Assembly: GCF_017591435.1 (NCBI RefSeq)
Contig: NC_059281.1
Span: forward strand, 10,419,402-10,483,401
Direction of reading: 5' to 3'
Length of the DNA stretch: 64,000 bases
Source: Portunus trituberculatus
Lineage: Eukaryota; Arthropoda; Malacostraca; Decapoda; Portunidae
Shown here: positions 49,226 to 63,346 of the stretch, piece by piece
How the letters are laid out: each line of letters begins with the position of its first letter
Numbering within the stretch: position 1 is the stretch's first letter
The notes under the pieces: model-generated
Databases searched by the model: none
What the model was told of the DNA's origin: nothing
What the model saw: the letters and a program-made list of their open reading frames with translations, nothing else
Position numbers and translations under genes: made by a program

Positions 49226-49474
49226 CACGCCGGCCGACAACTGCTGCAGGAGGTTACCACTGGAGGAGTTGGAGATGAGGGCCGAGGGACGACGATGGGA
49301 CTTATATGAAGATCCAAGAGGGTTGCCGATGGAAGCAGCAGAGGAACGGCGAGAATCCAAGCCACCCAGGGAGGTGATAGAGCATGTGGACTGTCTCCTT
49401 GAGCCAAGGTTAGACACGGGGGAGGGTGTGAGCAGCATTGGGACGCTTTTGCTGGCGTTGGCGATGGAGGAGTT
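49226..49474 (-). CDS. Gene B exon: Ser-rich region with repeated RR-x-S motifs (249 nt)
   Basis: Minus-strand acceptor CCTCGCATTCCCACAG next to 49474 and donor GGCGTG|GTGAGT at 49226/49225. Phase 0 in and out, 83 codons. It reads NSSIANASKSVPMLLTPSPV, then SNLGSRRQSTCSITSLGG, LDSRRSSAASIGNPLGSS, YKSHRRPSALISNSSSG and NLLQQLSAGV. Three RRxS-type sites (RRQS, RRSS, RRPS) spaced 15-20 residues apart fit basophilic kinases such as PKA or AMPK-related kinases. That is motif-level inference. Shadow frames on both strands are open too, but only this one carries consistent splice sites. Confidence 0.85.
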
Positions 49475-50442
49475 CTGTGGGAATGCGAGGCACAGGTCAA
49501 CAAGGTTAGCTGCATAATCAACTCTATTAGTAACAAAACACTCTTGGGTATACGTAGTTATCTCAGTACTACAATAAGCACTCCAAAAATATATTATACG
49601 AGCATCTATATGTTTGTACCTATAATAAAAAAAAATGTTAATAGAAATGCCTAAGAATACTTATTTCAAACAAATAGCGAATAAAAAAAAATGCTCTTTC
49701 CAGGCCATGCTATCACTTGCAATAATTCTATCCACAGCCATACCAAAATGCATACATACAAACACAAAGTCTTTCAACACATGATTAATATTCATTATTC
49801 ATATTTGCACTAATACATACAGTTTTCAACAATGTTGATGCACAGAAGCTGGAGATTCTGAGTACTGAGATCAAAGCTTGCTACAGACTGAGCACAATAC
49901 TTCTGCAGCCACTACAGGATATATGTAGCTATTTCTCTGCACTGCAGATGATGCCCATCAAAATCCTCCAAAAATTACAAAACTTCAAAGTAGAGGAATA
50001 CTTGAAGTCTGCACAAGTCTTTTTGTAAACACTTTTGAATCATGTGAACCTCACATTCACCTATAAGTGAATCACTAAAGCTTCTTAACATGTATGGTCT
50101 GTCCAATAAAATGCTTCTCATTAAAGGCATCATCTTCACCTATCTCGGTGAAAATCAATGACAAGACATAAATCAAGACACTCAGCCTGCATTCACAACA
50201 ATGCAACATAATACATAAATGTTATTTCTTGTACTAATAGCACAAATAAGCTTCTAAAACTTGCAATCCAGCTGAAAAAGCAATACATGATGGCTACAGA
50301 AAGAGCACCCTATTAAGACTTACTGTGCTGGTAAATCACGGCATCATTAATTTCAGTTTATGATTGCAATGGCACCATCATTACAGTACAAAGATTAAAG
50401 ATAAATACACCATAAAGCTAATAAGAACTCAAACATTCTTAC

Positions 50443-50499
50443 CATAAGTAAAGGCGCCACTAAGAGTCTGTCAGGCAAACTACAGTCCATACTAGCAAA
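50443..50499 (-). CDS. Gene B cassette exon (57 nt)
   Basis: Minus-strand acceptor AACCTGCCTGGGCCACAG next to 50499 and donor CTTATG|GTAAGA at 50443/50442. Phase 0 in and out: FASMDCSLPDRLLVAPLLM. It sits 944 bases upstream (in the transcript) of the 49226 exon. A second AG inside (ACTGTAG) would start an exon of 37 nt in phase 2, less suitable. Confidence 0.5.
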
Positions 50500-52002
50500 C
50501 TGTGGCCCAGGCAGGTTTGTTCATCCCCTGCTACAGAAAGGCACTTCAAGCACTATATCTCCATGCACAATACTGGGCCTAGGCAATGACACCAGTGACT
50601 TTATTGCAGTCAAGTTCTGGGTTCACTAACTTCAGAATGTTAACACGAGTTTCTTTTTGCATATGCAACTGATAAGTAAACCCTCCCCACACTGTTTATT
50701 ACAACAGTCCATAAAACTGAAAAGGCATGCCACCAAGAGCCACACTGGTGTCATTGCCAGTTATAGTCATGCACTCACAACAATTAACATCAACAAGGCT
50801 GAGATTAATAAAGAGAGAGTTACCTTTAAAAAAGACTGGGACTTTGTCTGCATAGAAAATGATAAAAATACATTGAGGACATTTCACATCAAAAGAATAG
50901 GGGAAGAAGAGTTATTAAGGTAGATGTGAACAATAACATCTCTGTTTCTTGTCACAATGTTATTGAAAGGATTGATGGAACAGCAATGCTCTGCAAACCT
51001 GTCAGTCTTGTAAGGTTTTCTCTGGCCTTCATAAATGACCTAGCACACCTGTCTGAAGCCTTCACTTCACAGAAGATATGCTTTGCCTACAGTGATGACA
51101 GCAGAAAAAACTCATGCATATATTTTACCCAAATGTAATATAGGCTGTGTGGCTTATCCTATGATGAGTTTATCAAAGAATTTCAGTTCCTGTTACTATG
51201 TGACAAACTCCAAAATCAATATATGATTGAGATGAGGTGTGCATGCACTCTTTGCCTTGGTTGACTCCTCTTCACTGGCATGTTGATAACTACAGAACTG
51301 GAATATTGAGCAAAGCAATTTTTACATTTACTCTATTTTAACTTTAAAAATGGAGGTGATCAATGATAAAGGAAAGCATTATTCACTAAATTCAATATAC
51401 ATATGAATTACAATCTGATTGTGTTCATCAGAATATGACTGTATCTAGTAATGAAGAAGCCATGACACATTTAGTTCAACTATCATAAAATTTTCCTACA
51501 CTAGTAAATACTATTCAGGACATGAATGAAGAGACTGAATATCTCTTTATATAGACCTTGAGAAATACATTTTGTAGTGAATTACAATCTTGTCATAATT
51601 GAACTTCAATGGTCATATCTCCATGTTTTGAAAAAGAATTGCTCCTGCCCAAGTCCACACCACACCACACCACACCACCTAAGCCACACAGCTTGATATG
51701 GAAGCTCCTCCTCAACTGCAGGAAGACTTACACTAGTAACAATGTGTAAGTATAGTAAAACCAATGACAAATTACCTCTGACTGTGACATATTTCTTTTC
51801 AACCATGAAAATAAAACACATTGAGCATCATGAGTTAAGAAGGAAGTGTCTGAAACAAAACATTATCAACCCACTGTCTGAATTATGTCAGAGGCTGAAC
51901 AATCCACAGTAAGAGGCAACTAGAGGTTTGAAATTCCCTTAGTGGTAATGTTTATGTTCATGAAAACAATGCTCTGGAGCATCAGAATCATATCAAATTC
52001 AG

Positions 52003-52005
<3 letters not shown>

Positions 52006-52050
<45 letters not shown>
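52006..52050 (+). repeat. (TG)n tract at the 3' side of the SINE
   Basis: TG of about 22 units; on the minus strand it is the CA tail following the SINE body. Confidence 0.9.
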
Positions 52051-52054
<4 letters not shown>

Positions 52055-52327
52055 TCACCTCCTCGGTCGCCTGCTGGTCACCCAGACAGTCTTCCCCATT
52101 ACGGAGCGAGCTCAGAGCTCATGGACCGATCTTCGGGTAGGACTGAGACCACAGCACACTCCACACACCGGGAAAACGAGGCCACAACCCCTCGAGTTAC
52201 ATCCCGTACCTATTTACTGCTAGGTGAACAGGGGCCACACGTTAAGAGGCTTGCCCATTTGCCTCGCCGCACCGGGTCTTGAACCCAGCCCTCTCGATTG
52301 TGAGTCGAGCATGCTAACCACTACACT

Positions 52328-52330
<3 letters not shown>
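52051..52330 (-). mobile_element. tRNA-Val(CAC)-derived SINE
   Basis: On the minus strand the element starts CGTAGTGTAGTGGTTAGC. Box A TAGTGTAGTGG is at 52318-52328 and box B GGTTCAAGACC at 52275-52285. Between them an anticodon stem CTCGA/TCGAG encloses CTCACAA, i.e. anticodon CAC (Val). The head matches the D-arm of eukaryotic tRNA-Val (GTAGTGTAGTGGTT). The body of about 210 bases is not tRNA-like, and the 3' end AGGTGAATTACACACA runs into a CA tract. The acceptor stem does not pair, so this is not a tRNA gene. Confidence 0.85.
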
Positions 52331-52392
<62 letters not shown>

Positions 52393-52412
52393 TGGTGTGT
52401 GTGTGTGTGTGT
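52331..52412 (+). repeat. (TG)n tract at the 5' side of the SINE
   Basis: TG broken by one AGTGG; together with 52006-52050 it shows the SINE sits inside, or was joined to, a TG/CA microsatellite. Confidence 0.9.
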
Positions 52413-54179
52413 GCACTTCATTTTATGCAAAGTGATTCTAAAGTGAAAATCACACTGTAATAGAAGATACATACACAAAGACATCAGAATGAAGACATCA
52501 ACAACAATTAGTGGACATCATCTAAGAAGGCTGGTGGATGGACAGACCCAAAGATAATGTAGTCACTTAGCAAAGTGAGGCATAATAAAATATAAGTGCC
52601 ATCACATAACACACAACAATATATACTTAGAGGATGCTTTGACCAGCCAAGATGATGCACACATAAATACAAATCAGAAAATTGGAAGTGAAAGTTGTAT
52701 TCAAAATTTGTGCATTAGAAAGAGAAACATTACATTGTGAATGAGAATATAAAATGACTAAAACTGGGATGAAAGAGAAGTACAAAAAACAAGGAATTAG
52801 GAACAGTTGCAGGTTTGCTTATCTCACCTACACAGCAAAATTTTCATTATTTCTATAACTTAAATGCCACTCCAATCTGTCATTTTAGCTTCTTTTAAAA
52901 AGTACTATTAGCCAACTGAAGACTTGGCTTTAGCCCTTTTGTCTGAATATCTCCTTCATGGCTCTGGTGTGAGCTGCAGTAACTAATAGTAAATGTGTTG
53001 CAAACTCACTATTCTTCAAACATGATTGACTAATGTCATGTTCCTATCTATGAGTTTCCTTAAAAAGATCTTTTTTCACTATACTCAATCCAAAATTATC
53101 TAATAAAAGTTTTAAATTTCATTTAAAGACAACATAAATTATGAATCCTAGCAATCACCAGACTCACTTGATGCTATCTGTGAAAGGAAGACAAAAAACA
53201 TCCTGGAATGTTATGTAATAGAATTAACATACAACACCACAAGGAAGCTGCAACTGAAGAGCCTGTGAATGAAAAGTTAGTGAAATTACTACATAAACCT
53301 CAGGCAAGATGTGTGCAAGTCATGCTGAAAATTGAACACCTGAAAATGGAACAGTTTTGAGACACATTCTACCTAAAAAACATCTGGGTGGTGTAAATTG
53401 AATACACTAACAATGGTCCAGGAGCTTCATCTGCCCTCCTGCTACAAACTTAGAACTAAGGATCAACCAAGATATTGCTACATTCATTAAGAAATATAGA
53501 TACATGCACACTAAATTTTATCAACATGCTGAAGGGTTAATGAATTCTTCCCTGGATACTGCAAGGGACAGATGCACCCCATCCAATATATTCAAATTAT
53601 GAATGATGATCTGCATCAAGAAGCTAATTCCTCATTGCTGATTAGGCTTTGCTTTTGTCTAATCTCCTTAGTTTAACTCTATGACAGTACCCTGGTTACC
53701 AGTCAATAATACTAATAAATACCAATAAAAACCAAGCTCAATCTCCAACAAGTCAGTAAGGGAAAGCATGTCTTTCAACACAGGCAATGTATTCAACTCA
53801 CAGAGATGACTTTCCTTCTTCAATGCAACATTAAATTCATTCATTTACAAACTTCTAGTAGAAATTTATTGTCTATGTTTGAACTGTTTGAAATGGCCAG
53901 CTTAATGCAAATTATTCTTTAGTAAATCTTACCAACTGATAAGTGGAGTACTGTCATACTATGACATTAAAAGTAATTTTAATTGCTGAACTCGTACAAT
54001 AATCTTAATTATGAATATCTGGTACATATAACTAATCATCTTTCTTACATCAACAGGCAATCAAGTGAGAGGGGAAGAGCCTCAGCAAAGGCTGAGTGGC
54101 TTCCTGGAGCAAACCTATCTCTGTAATTTGAATGCATTATTACTGGCTCTTTTCTCTGCGAATCTAACCATCATGCTAT

Positions 54180-54290
54180 GACTGTTTTTAGAGCAAAAGC
54201 TTTGAGGACATGCATTATTTCAAAGGAACTAATAATGACTGTTTCTAGAGCAGAAGCTTTGAGGACATGCAATATTTCATAATAACTGAT
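54180..54290 (+). repeat. 57-base tandem duplication
   Basis: GACTGTTTTTAGAGCAAAAG (54180) is repeated as GACTGTTTCTAGAGCAGAAG (54237), each followed by CTTTGAGGACATGCA. The copies differ by several substitutions. Confidence 0.9.
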
Positions 54291-57022
54291 TATTGAAAAA
54301 AATTACATAGTTACTACACATCATTTACACTTATAAATACAAACAACTAACAATAGAATTATGAAATTATGTAAATATTAAGACATTTACAAGCATTGGG
54401 ATGAAAGCATCAAATCTAAAAGGACATAATATTGTCAATGTAAAACTAAAGTAAACAAATAAAAAAAAAAATTCACCTACAACTTTCCTAAGGTGCAATG
54501 CAAAGGTTGTTCCAAAAATCTCAGCTTTTCATGATAGCAAATTCTCAAATAATTAACTAAAATACCACAGTTTGGTCACCTTGTCAGTCCCTACATGAGA
54601 CTAACTGTTTCCATCCATGAATTACATTCCCATCCTCACAAATAAAAGTCAATGGAAAAACATGACACCAGATGCTATGAACTGGATCAGTTCAACATCC
54701 TAAATCAATTTCAATCACTTGATTTTAAAAAATGGAAATTTGTTCTATTTCTTGTGTATCATAAGGACTATATTTCAAATAAATATTACTAAACTTCTTT
54801 TCCAACATAGTAAGAAAATACTAAATAATGTAAACACCATATTATTATTAATATCGTCATTGCTGTTGTTGAATGAAAACATTTACTCAGGTCTTTACAG
54901 GGAAAACTTCCAAACACAGCAAAGTGAGACCTCACCATACAGGTGGTTTCATAAACACAATGAATAGTTTTGAATGTTGGGAACACCTTATCAAATACTG
55001 AATGTTAAATTTCACATGTGCAAGAATATCAATCACACAATATTCTAAAGGCACGCATGACTAAGTGGGGGAAAAAGAGAAGAAAGGAACCGAGTGGTAT
55101 GAAAACACAAACATGAGTACAACAAACAAGCAGACAAAAGAATGGACAGGAAAGGAAACACACAAACCACTAGTGATAAGAGGAACTGCTTTACCCATCA
55201 GTTCTGAACTTTCAATAAAATTACTAACCCTACATTATGAGAGTACTCAAAATTAGTTGGAAACAATAAGGATGATTACTAGTAACTCAAATAACTCTGA
55301 GAATTTTTCATTACAAACAAAACACAAAACTTGCAAATAAGAAACCTTGTAAAATAGAGCAATATTTGAAAACCTATGATAGTTTTAAGATCTCTAACCT
55401 TCACCCTAAAATCAAGGAAACTTTAAATATGTAGGTACATGATACACAATTACTTTTTGAGGATGTGGCTGTGAAGACCATGCATATGACAGATGAGCAT
55501 ATAAGAATGAAGTTTGACATCATATTTTCTTAAATCTTCCTCATCAAGATCTTGAACACATTAAATTCCTGACAGTCATTCATGACTATTCTAACCTGGC
55601 ACAAATTTATTTTCATTTGGGACTTATTCAACCACAATATATCAATAAATACTTTTACATATGCCTGCAGACATTCCTGAATCTGTTAATCCTTGACATT
55701 TCTGATAAAATACTATTCTTTTACGATTTTCAATACAAAAGATAAATGTATCTAAATAAATTTCAAATATCATTTGTCAGATTCAGTGTGGTTTTACAAG
55801 CAGTTTCTCTCCTACCAGTGCTCAACCCCCATGCCTCAGTCAGCAGGTTATGTCAAGTGCCAGTGGCCAACATGAGAGTGACAGGCAGTGCGACAACCAC
55901 CACTCTGAAGCAAGCAGCCGTGGAGCACAGCCCCAGATGGCCTGCCATGTATCCTTGGAGTCCCAGAAATGTGAAGATCAAAGAGACTTTCTTGTAAAGA
56001 AAAACAGTGAAAACTTAGCAAAGATGTCTTCAGGGATCTAAAGGAAGAAAACCTCTTGAAGAATGCTGCCATCCAAACTAATATGTATCTGTAGTGAATG
56101 TGAAATCAGAGAGTAGGTGTGTTAGTATGCTTTACCAATATCCTTGAAAATTCTAAATCTGTTCCCATCATTCCCTCTACATAGAATACTTGGCTCGAGT
56201 CAGTTGTAAGCAGATGCTGTCCACCATTCTAAGGCTATTCTTATTCCTATCTGCCAAAAAACACTAAAGTTCTTATCCACTATAAAACCTAAATAAATTG
56301 AGCTCAGCAAAACATAGGACACCAAAATGATTTTTAATTTTGAAATCAAGATTCAAAAATACCTAATTACCATCACAATACATGTCCAGTACTTCTATTT
56401 CTTTCATGAACAAATTCTGAAAAGCAGCACGTGAAAAATTTTCATTGTTCAATTCATAGTGGAAATATTTTCAGTCATGAAAAGATAGCACATTGAAAAT
56501 TTACCATAAACAAGATTTTAAATTGGATTATTGATGCTATCTAGTATAAATCTTTAGATGAAACAAGAAGTGAATATATTTTAATCACAAAATGCTAAAA
56601 GAGAAATGAACTGAGAAGTCACAGGAGACATACATATTCCTGTGCCCAGCAGACGTCAGATGAAGGCAGTGGACAGCACACTTCTATATTAACCTATACA
56701 TGTCAATAAAGACTGAATACAACATTAATCAGAGTTAACACAGAAAACAAAATTGAAGGAGAGTAAAGAAGACCACATATTGGAAGAGTAAGCAGACCAC
56801 AGAGCATTCAGGACCAAGACCAATGGAAAGAGAAACATCAGACCACAAAGACCAGACAATATAATGAAAAACACTTGTAGAAACCAGCCAGAAGACCAGA
56901 CGTCAACATGTGTGCATACGAGACCAAAGGACAAGAGAGAAAGCCCAACCACAAGATATGTACACACATACATAGCATACACACAAACATACACACAAAC
57001 ATACACACTTACCCACATCTGC

Positions 57023-57153
<131 letters not shown>

Positions 57154-57809
57154 ACATACACAAATACACATTACAAGTGAAACTCAATTTACAAACATTT
57201 GATTTACCACTTTTCATTGGTTTAAGTCAAAATCATTTCATCACATTCTGATTTATGAATGCATTCACTAATGATATCTTAAAAAAGCTTCTCTAAAAAT
57301 ATAAAAATTAATATGAAATGGATCATCCTGTGTACGTAAATATCTGCAATTCCTTTCAAGGTGGGCTAATCAATATAGTCTCCTCTCATTGTGGAAATAA
57401 GAATACAGAGGAGGGAATCTCACATTCTTTCACTCCATCCCTTTTAGATTCTTTTTACAATGTGCTTGGCAATAATTCTTCCTAAAAACCTAGAATTAAC
57501 TTCAATTTAGACTCTTACTTCAAAATTTATTTGTAAATTATGATCCACTTGTACTTTTTGCACACACAAACACAGACACACACAAATGGACCAAGAAAGA
57601 CAAGACAAGGTGGATGCTGAGACTGAGACCACTTGTGATAAACAAGGACGCCAAGAACCAGTGGCAGCACAGAGGGCGAAACAGACGGGGAGCAGAACAC
57701 AACCACTGTGACACCCATGGTTGACCTGAGGACTGAGGCAGAGAGGCGGGGAGGGGTTGTGGCGGCGAGAGGAGTACAGGGACCCTCCACAGGTAGGTCC
57801 GCCACTTAC

Positions 57810-57824
57810 CAAGGTACGGGACAG
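57810..57824 (-). CDS. Gene B microexon (15 nt)
   Basis: On the minus strand TTTGCTCTCCTTCCACAG is followed by 15 bases, CTGTCCCGTACCTTG, and then GTAAGT. Both sites are near-perfect. It encodes LSRTL in phase 0 and keeps the frame whether included or skipped. Microexons of 3-27 nt are typical of neuronal transcripts in animals. Supported by sequence only; short enough that chance cannot be excluded. Confidence 0.45.
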
Positions 57825-57829
57825 CTGTG

Positions 57830-60800
57830 GAAGGAGAGCAAAGGTGTGTTAGTCAGTCTAATTTCAAGCAGAGCCATAACCATTCACACCCAGTGTGGCA
57901 GTGAAGTTGAGCATAATCATTACAAGTGACACATGCCAATTTCTTATATATGCTAAGCTCATTGTCAGGTAAGTCCTGACATATATTCTCTTTACTGAAT
58001 CTACTTTACTGACAGAAAAAAAAACCATATAATGATGAGTTCATCACTGAGCATGATAATTAATCATATACCAAACTCCTAAGTGAAATAACTTTGCTAA
58101 TTATAAACACTCCGTGACAGTAATTTCATATACCTTGGAGTTAAGCACTACATGTCAAAACAATAAATGTTCTTTGAAGTTATTGGGTACTAAGTAATAT
58201 TTTGTCACTTAAAGTCATTGAAGTATTAAGCAGTATTAGCTGCAATATCCTGTTGCTTCTGCTACAGGTGTATTTTCTAAAGGTAAACTTTAAAAGAAAA
58301 TCCATTAACATAACATCTATCATAATAATGACATTAATAGGACTGTAAGACTAAATACCACATATATTCATGTAGAGTCATTCACTAACCAGAACACAAT
58401 GTTTGTTTCAAATATTTAAGCAATGGTTAAAACTTTCAAATTTCTCAAAGTAACATATACCAATCTAGTTGCATGTGGAGTTCAAGTGTTTGAGTCAGTA
58501 TTACTGCAATCTTTCAAACTCAAAAACTTTACACTTGACTGCTCTGGATATACAACTTCACTTGTCACAAAGAGGGGAAGGTATGCATACTAAAGCACAA
58601 CAAACAAAAATATATTCAATATACTGAACTATAGTTCGTCTTGGTTTTGACATGTTCATTAGTAAATGGATCAAATGAGGATAATAGTTACTCAATCACC
58701 ACACACTCTCACTCTAATAAATGATGATATCCATCAACTGTTTTATCCAAGATAGTTACACAGTTAAAGAACAGCAATAATTGTTGGCAAGTGTACAAAT
58801 GTATCAATAATAACTTAATCATCCTAAACTCAAACATGTTATAAATACCACTAAAAACAAGGCATGAGATCAGAAATAAGCATGTGCATTGTACACTGAG
58901 AAAATGGAGTCTCATCACTGCATAATAAGGGTTGCCACAAAATCTTATACTAAATAATCTATATTTAACTGAATTTTCTCTAAGGTTTAGAAATGTAAGA
59001 CAACACAAGAAGACAGAAAACAGAGGGACAAAGTCACACACGATAGCAGTAACACTGGGTGGTCACAACACATAGAAGTAATGCAAGGGCCACAGGACAA
59101 CACTGGGGAAAAGAAAGGGAAGGGTCAGCACATGCTCCAAGAATCATCAAAAATCCCCATGACAAGAAGTCTTTTCACCCTCAACATTCAAGTCATTTCT
59201 ATTATCAAGACATATTCTGCAGCTTCCCAGTAATGTCCCAACTACATATTCCATACAGTCATGATGTTAGCAGTCAACTCCAATAATAATAAAAAAAAAA
59301 ATCACTGGAGTTTGAAGTAGAATTCACAAGACTAAGCTTAAAAACTACCGTTATCTAGATGCAAATTCTAAAGATGTGCATATCTGGTGCTGACACAACT
59401 GCTTCAATCAATCTCATATCAAAGTTAGTCTAAAAAGTCAATAAGAACCTGACAAAACCAAGAAAGGAAGTATTTAAATATTTATCTTTTTTCACTCACT
59501 TCAGTTGGTATATTCAACTCAAATCCAAATCACACTCCAAAACCAAAGGTGTCAAAATCTACAACACACACCTCACTATTATCAAGATTTCTCTGGCACT
59601 ATTTAGGTTTTCTTGGCCTTTTCCTTGACTCTTCTATTAAAAATCATGATTTACTTAGTATTACTATGAATTGCACTTCATACTAATGCACAAAATGGCC
59701 TAAGACACAGACAGCAAGGAAGGAGAGAAGAAGACAAGTAAGAAAGATTAAGCCAACATGCAGAAATGGTGACATCTGCAAAAGTATCACAGGTATGCTA
59801 CTTCTCTGACTTAAATATAATATATCTTATTTAGAATTACACTAAACCTGTATTGATATTAGTTTTGAATAAAATAATTATTTGTCTAAAGGTATAGATT
59901 TAAAGTTCACATCACTATATAGAGCAACTTATCTTTTAGATAATTACAAATATGTACAGCAAAGCCTCACTGATTTATGCATTGTTATACAGGTAGAAAT
60001 CAAGAACATTATTAATGTAAGTCATTGTCAGGGAAAATAAATACTTTGAATTAGTCTCTCCATAATCAGGATTGAAAAAAAAAAGAACTTATCTTTGCCA
60101 CATCACAACAGACCCACACCTTATCTATCATAATCAATGTCTACTCCTTTATGTTGTTTCTGATGTCCAGTCCAGTCATTCTCATCATTACCCACTCTTC
60201 TTTCACACTTTCTATACCATCCTTTTATAACATTTATTGCACTACTCAGACAACATTTCTAGTGCTAATTCTCTCTATCTCTTCACTGCTTTGACCAAGA
60301 TCCTCTCACACTGTTTGCAACTCATTCATTCAGTTTTCCTTCTTTACTCGCATGTTTCATGTTTCAACCCCATAAAATACTGTCCTTACAAGAACTCCCT
60401 CATAGAATCTTACCTAGTGTTTTACAACTCCTATCCACAATTTTCTATTTCATTTATTCACAATATATGACAATATTTAGTAACAATGACAGTTTTCCTC
60501 AGGACATTTAAATAATCAATGCCTATCAGAACCTCTACAAGACTGCTCATAAATACCACACCACAATGTAATTCAGTTTCATTTAGTTTGCAATAGCACT
60601 ACATATAATGCTGAGAGGTGGAAGAGAGAGGCAGGGAGGGGGAACACTTGTTACAATTCCACCCAACACTGGTGTGGTGGTGTTCCTCAGGATCTGGGTC
60701 AGTCCAGCCCAAGGGACTTGCTTGAGAGGGAGGGTGTGTGCTGCTCAACTCAGAGGCTGCCTGGTTACCTTTTGTTGCACAACACTTTAGTAACATTCTC

Positions 60801-61570
60801 ATTGCTGTTTACTGCCACTACCACCACATGAATACTTCACTACACACCATGTCTTGTTCTCTGGTATACCTGGTCACCAAACAACATAACACTAGACTTA
60901 CTGCAAAATTAACAAACATAACAGCAACTGCAGTGTTATGTTATTTGATGTCATAGATCAAGTTGTCACAGTTGCAATTTTAGTCACGTAGTTTTTTTCA
61001 AAATTGGGAGAAAAAATGCATGAAAAATATTGTTGTGTCACATGTTTAATGAGTTACATGCCCAGCTTGAAGCTCCAAGGCTAACTGTGAGGTGTGCGTC
61101 TGTCTGTTCCTCAGAAAATCTGAGTCTGGGATGCTTTAAGTGTCAGCTAATATGTCTGTCTGGGGAACAAGCTGTTAAGCAGCATTATATGAAATTCTAA
61201 AATGCAATGGTTTTCATTAAATGTCGGTTTTTTCGTTAAAAGTTTTACATTCCAAAATAAATGCAAAGTTACTTATCTAAAAATTTTTGAAAGCACTGCA
61301 TCCAGTATTTATACTATTGTATGTAGTAATTAAAATCAAATGCATGTGATAATCATTATTAAGAGCACGTGCTTTGCGTAAATGTGATGATTATTAAATT
61401 TTTCATGCAATTCAAAAAGCAGTAATAAAAACTTATGTACAAAAATAAAAAATTCAAAATAAAATAACGCAGTGGCAAAAAAAACATGCCAAAAATGTAG
61501 ATCTATTGCGTGTATGCGACTGAGATGCGGTGAGTCCCAGAGGCGTCATGCTCTCGAGGAGGAGGGAGAC
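57830..61570 (-). other. Gene B intron, AT-rich
   Basis: No supported exon. A GC-richer patch at 60600-60800 is open on both strands (+ acceptor GGTGTTCCTCAG before 60694), but no consistent exon could be built. Confidence 0.45.
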
Positions 61571-61574
61571 TTAC

Positions 61575-61619
61575 CGCCTGGGAGTAATGCAGGTCCAGGG
61601 AGCGGCGTGGGCGTGTGGG
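61575..61619 (-). CDS. Gene B cassette exon (45 nt)
   Basis: Minus-strand acceptor TCTTGCCCACACCAG next to 61619 and donor CAGGCG|GTAAGT at 61575/61574. Phase 0 in and out: PTRPRRSLDLHYSQA, with an RRSLD site. The acceptor's pyrimidine tract is moderate and the donor is strong. Confidence 0.55.
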
Positions 61620-62375
<756 letters not shown>

Positions 62376-62733
62376 TGATGGAACAAACAGCTACAGTAGA
62401 TCTTTCTGTCTTTCATTAATGATATGACTAAAAGATATCCAAGATAATTCTTTTCCCATAACACAAATACATAACTGAGATGTTTGATAGTCTTACTCCT
62501 CATTTTCACATCTAAATACTTTCATTTATTGCAGTACTGTCAAGAACACAAATTTCAAAGATATTTTGGGTAGCATAAATAAACTGACAGTTGTGAGTGG
62601 CCATAACAAATTGTGATGGTGGGGTATACTGTACTACTATAACAAAGCTACATTAGATACAAACAATTATTATGCCACATTGGTGAATTGATGCCATCAG
62701 TTAATTATCTTAAAATTTTTTGTACTGCAATGT

Positions 62734-62854
<121 letters not shown>

Positions 62855-62871
62855 ACAAAGACAAGACTCAC

Positions 62872-63092
62872 AGTAGGAGGTGAGAGATTGGTGCAAGTGG
62901 ACCCGCGTCTTTCCGGCCCAATGCTGGAGTGACGTCGTACAGGCAGGGAGCCCGTGGAGGTCTCGCCAGGGGAGGAAGCAGAGGAGAGAGCCACCCGGAT
63001 CTTCGGTGGCATCATGAGCTCGTTGTCTGACAGTCTCCGGCCAATAGTGGCAGACTGTACTCTTAGGAGGTTTGAGTCCGGAGACGAGGGTC
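62872..63092 (-). CDS. Gene B exon: Ser-rich segment (221 nt), most 5' exon seen
   Basis: Minus-strand acceptor CTTCCTTGTGGACTGCAG next to 63092 and donor CCTACT|GTGAGT at 62872/62871. Entered in phase 1, exits phase 0. It reads PSSPDSNLLRVQSATIGRRL, SDNELMMPPKIRVALSSASS, PGETSTGSLPVRRHSSIG and PERRGSTCTNLSPPT. The motifs GRRLSD, VRRHSS and ERRGST continue the pattern seen at 49226. No domain is recognised. The start of the gene lies upstream, beyond the LINE fragment. Confidence 0.78.
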
Positions 63093-63282
63093 CTGCAGTC
63101 CACAAGGAAGTTCAGTTAGGATTGTGATGATGAAGAGGTGACAGAGAAGAAAGAGATGTATGAGCCAGGTGGTTGTGTGTGTATTTATTTAGGTGTGACA
63201 TATGGGAAAGGAGCTATGTCTGTTGTATTTGTTTGTCTGTATCTACTGATATCAGTTTTGGCCCTAAACTCATGTACTGTCT

Positions 63283-63292
63283 GTATGTATGT

Positions 63293-63344
<52 letters not shown>
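63283..63344 (+). repeat. (TG)n tract, CA tail of the adjoining LINE
   Basis: TG of about 24 units after two TGTA variants. On the minus strand it directly follows the LINE 3' end (CTAGGTAAATACACAC). Confidence 0.9.

Positions 63345-63346
<2 letters not shown>

Noticed and set aside
51606..51821. Minus-strand frame with VEEELPYQAVWLRW as a further gene B exon
   Set aside because: A 37-nt exon here would shift the frame between exons that are already in phase 0, and the donor lies in a GTGGT repeat.
52260..52330. A functional tRNA-Val gene
   Set aside because: The anticodon arm and boxes are present but there is no paired acceptor stem and the sequence continues into a SINE body.
55746..56072. 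Exon-like ORFs on both strands
   Set aside because: A strong minus-strand acceptor exists but no donor keeps phase with gene B; the + strand frame lacks a fitting neighbour. Left unassigned.
60599..60802. Ser/Pro-rich minus-strand ORF as a gene B exon
   Set aside because: No acceptor with a pyrimidine tract on the minus strand; the opposite strand has the better acceptor, so no call.
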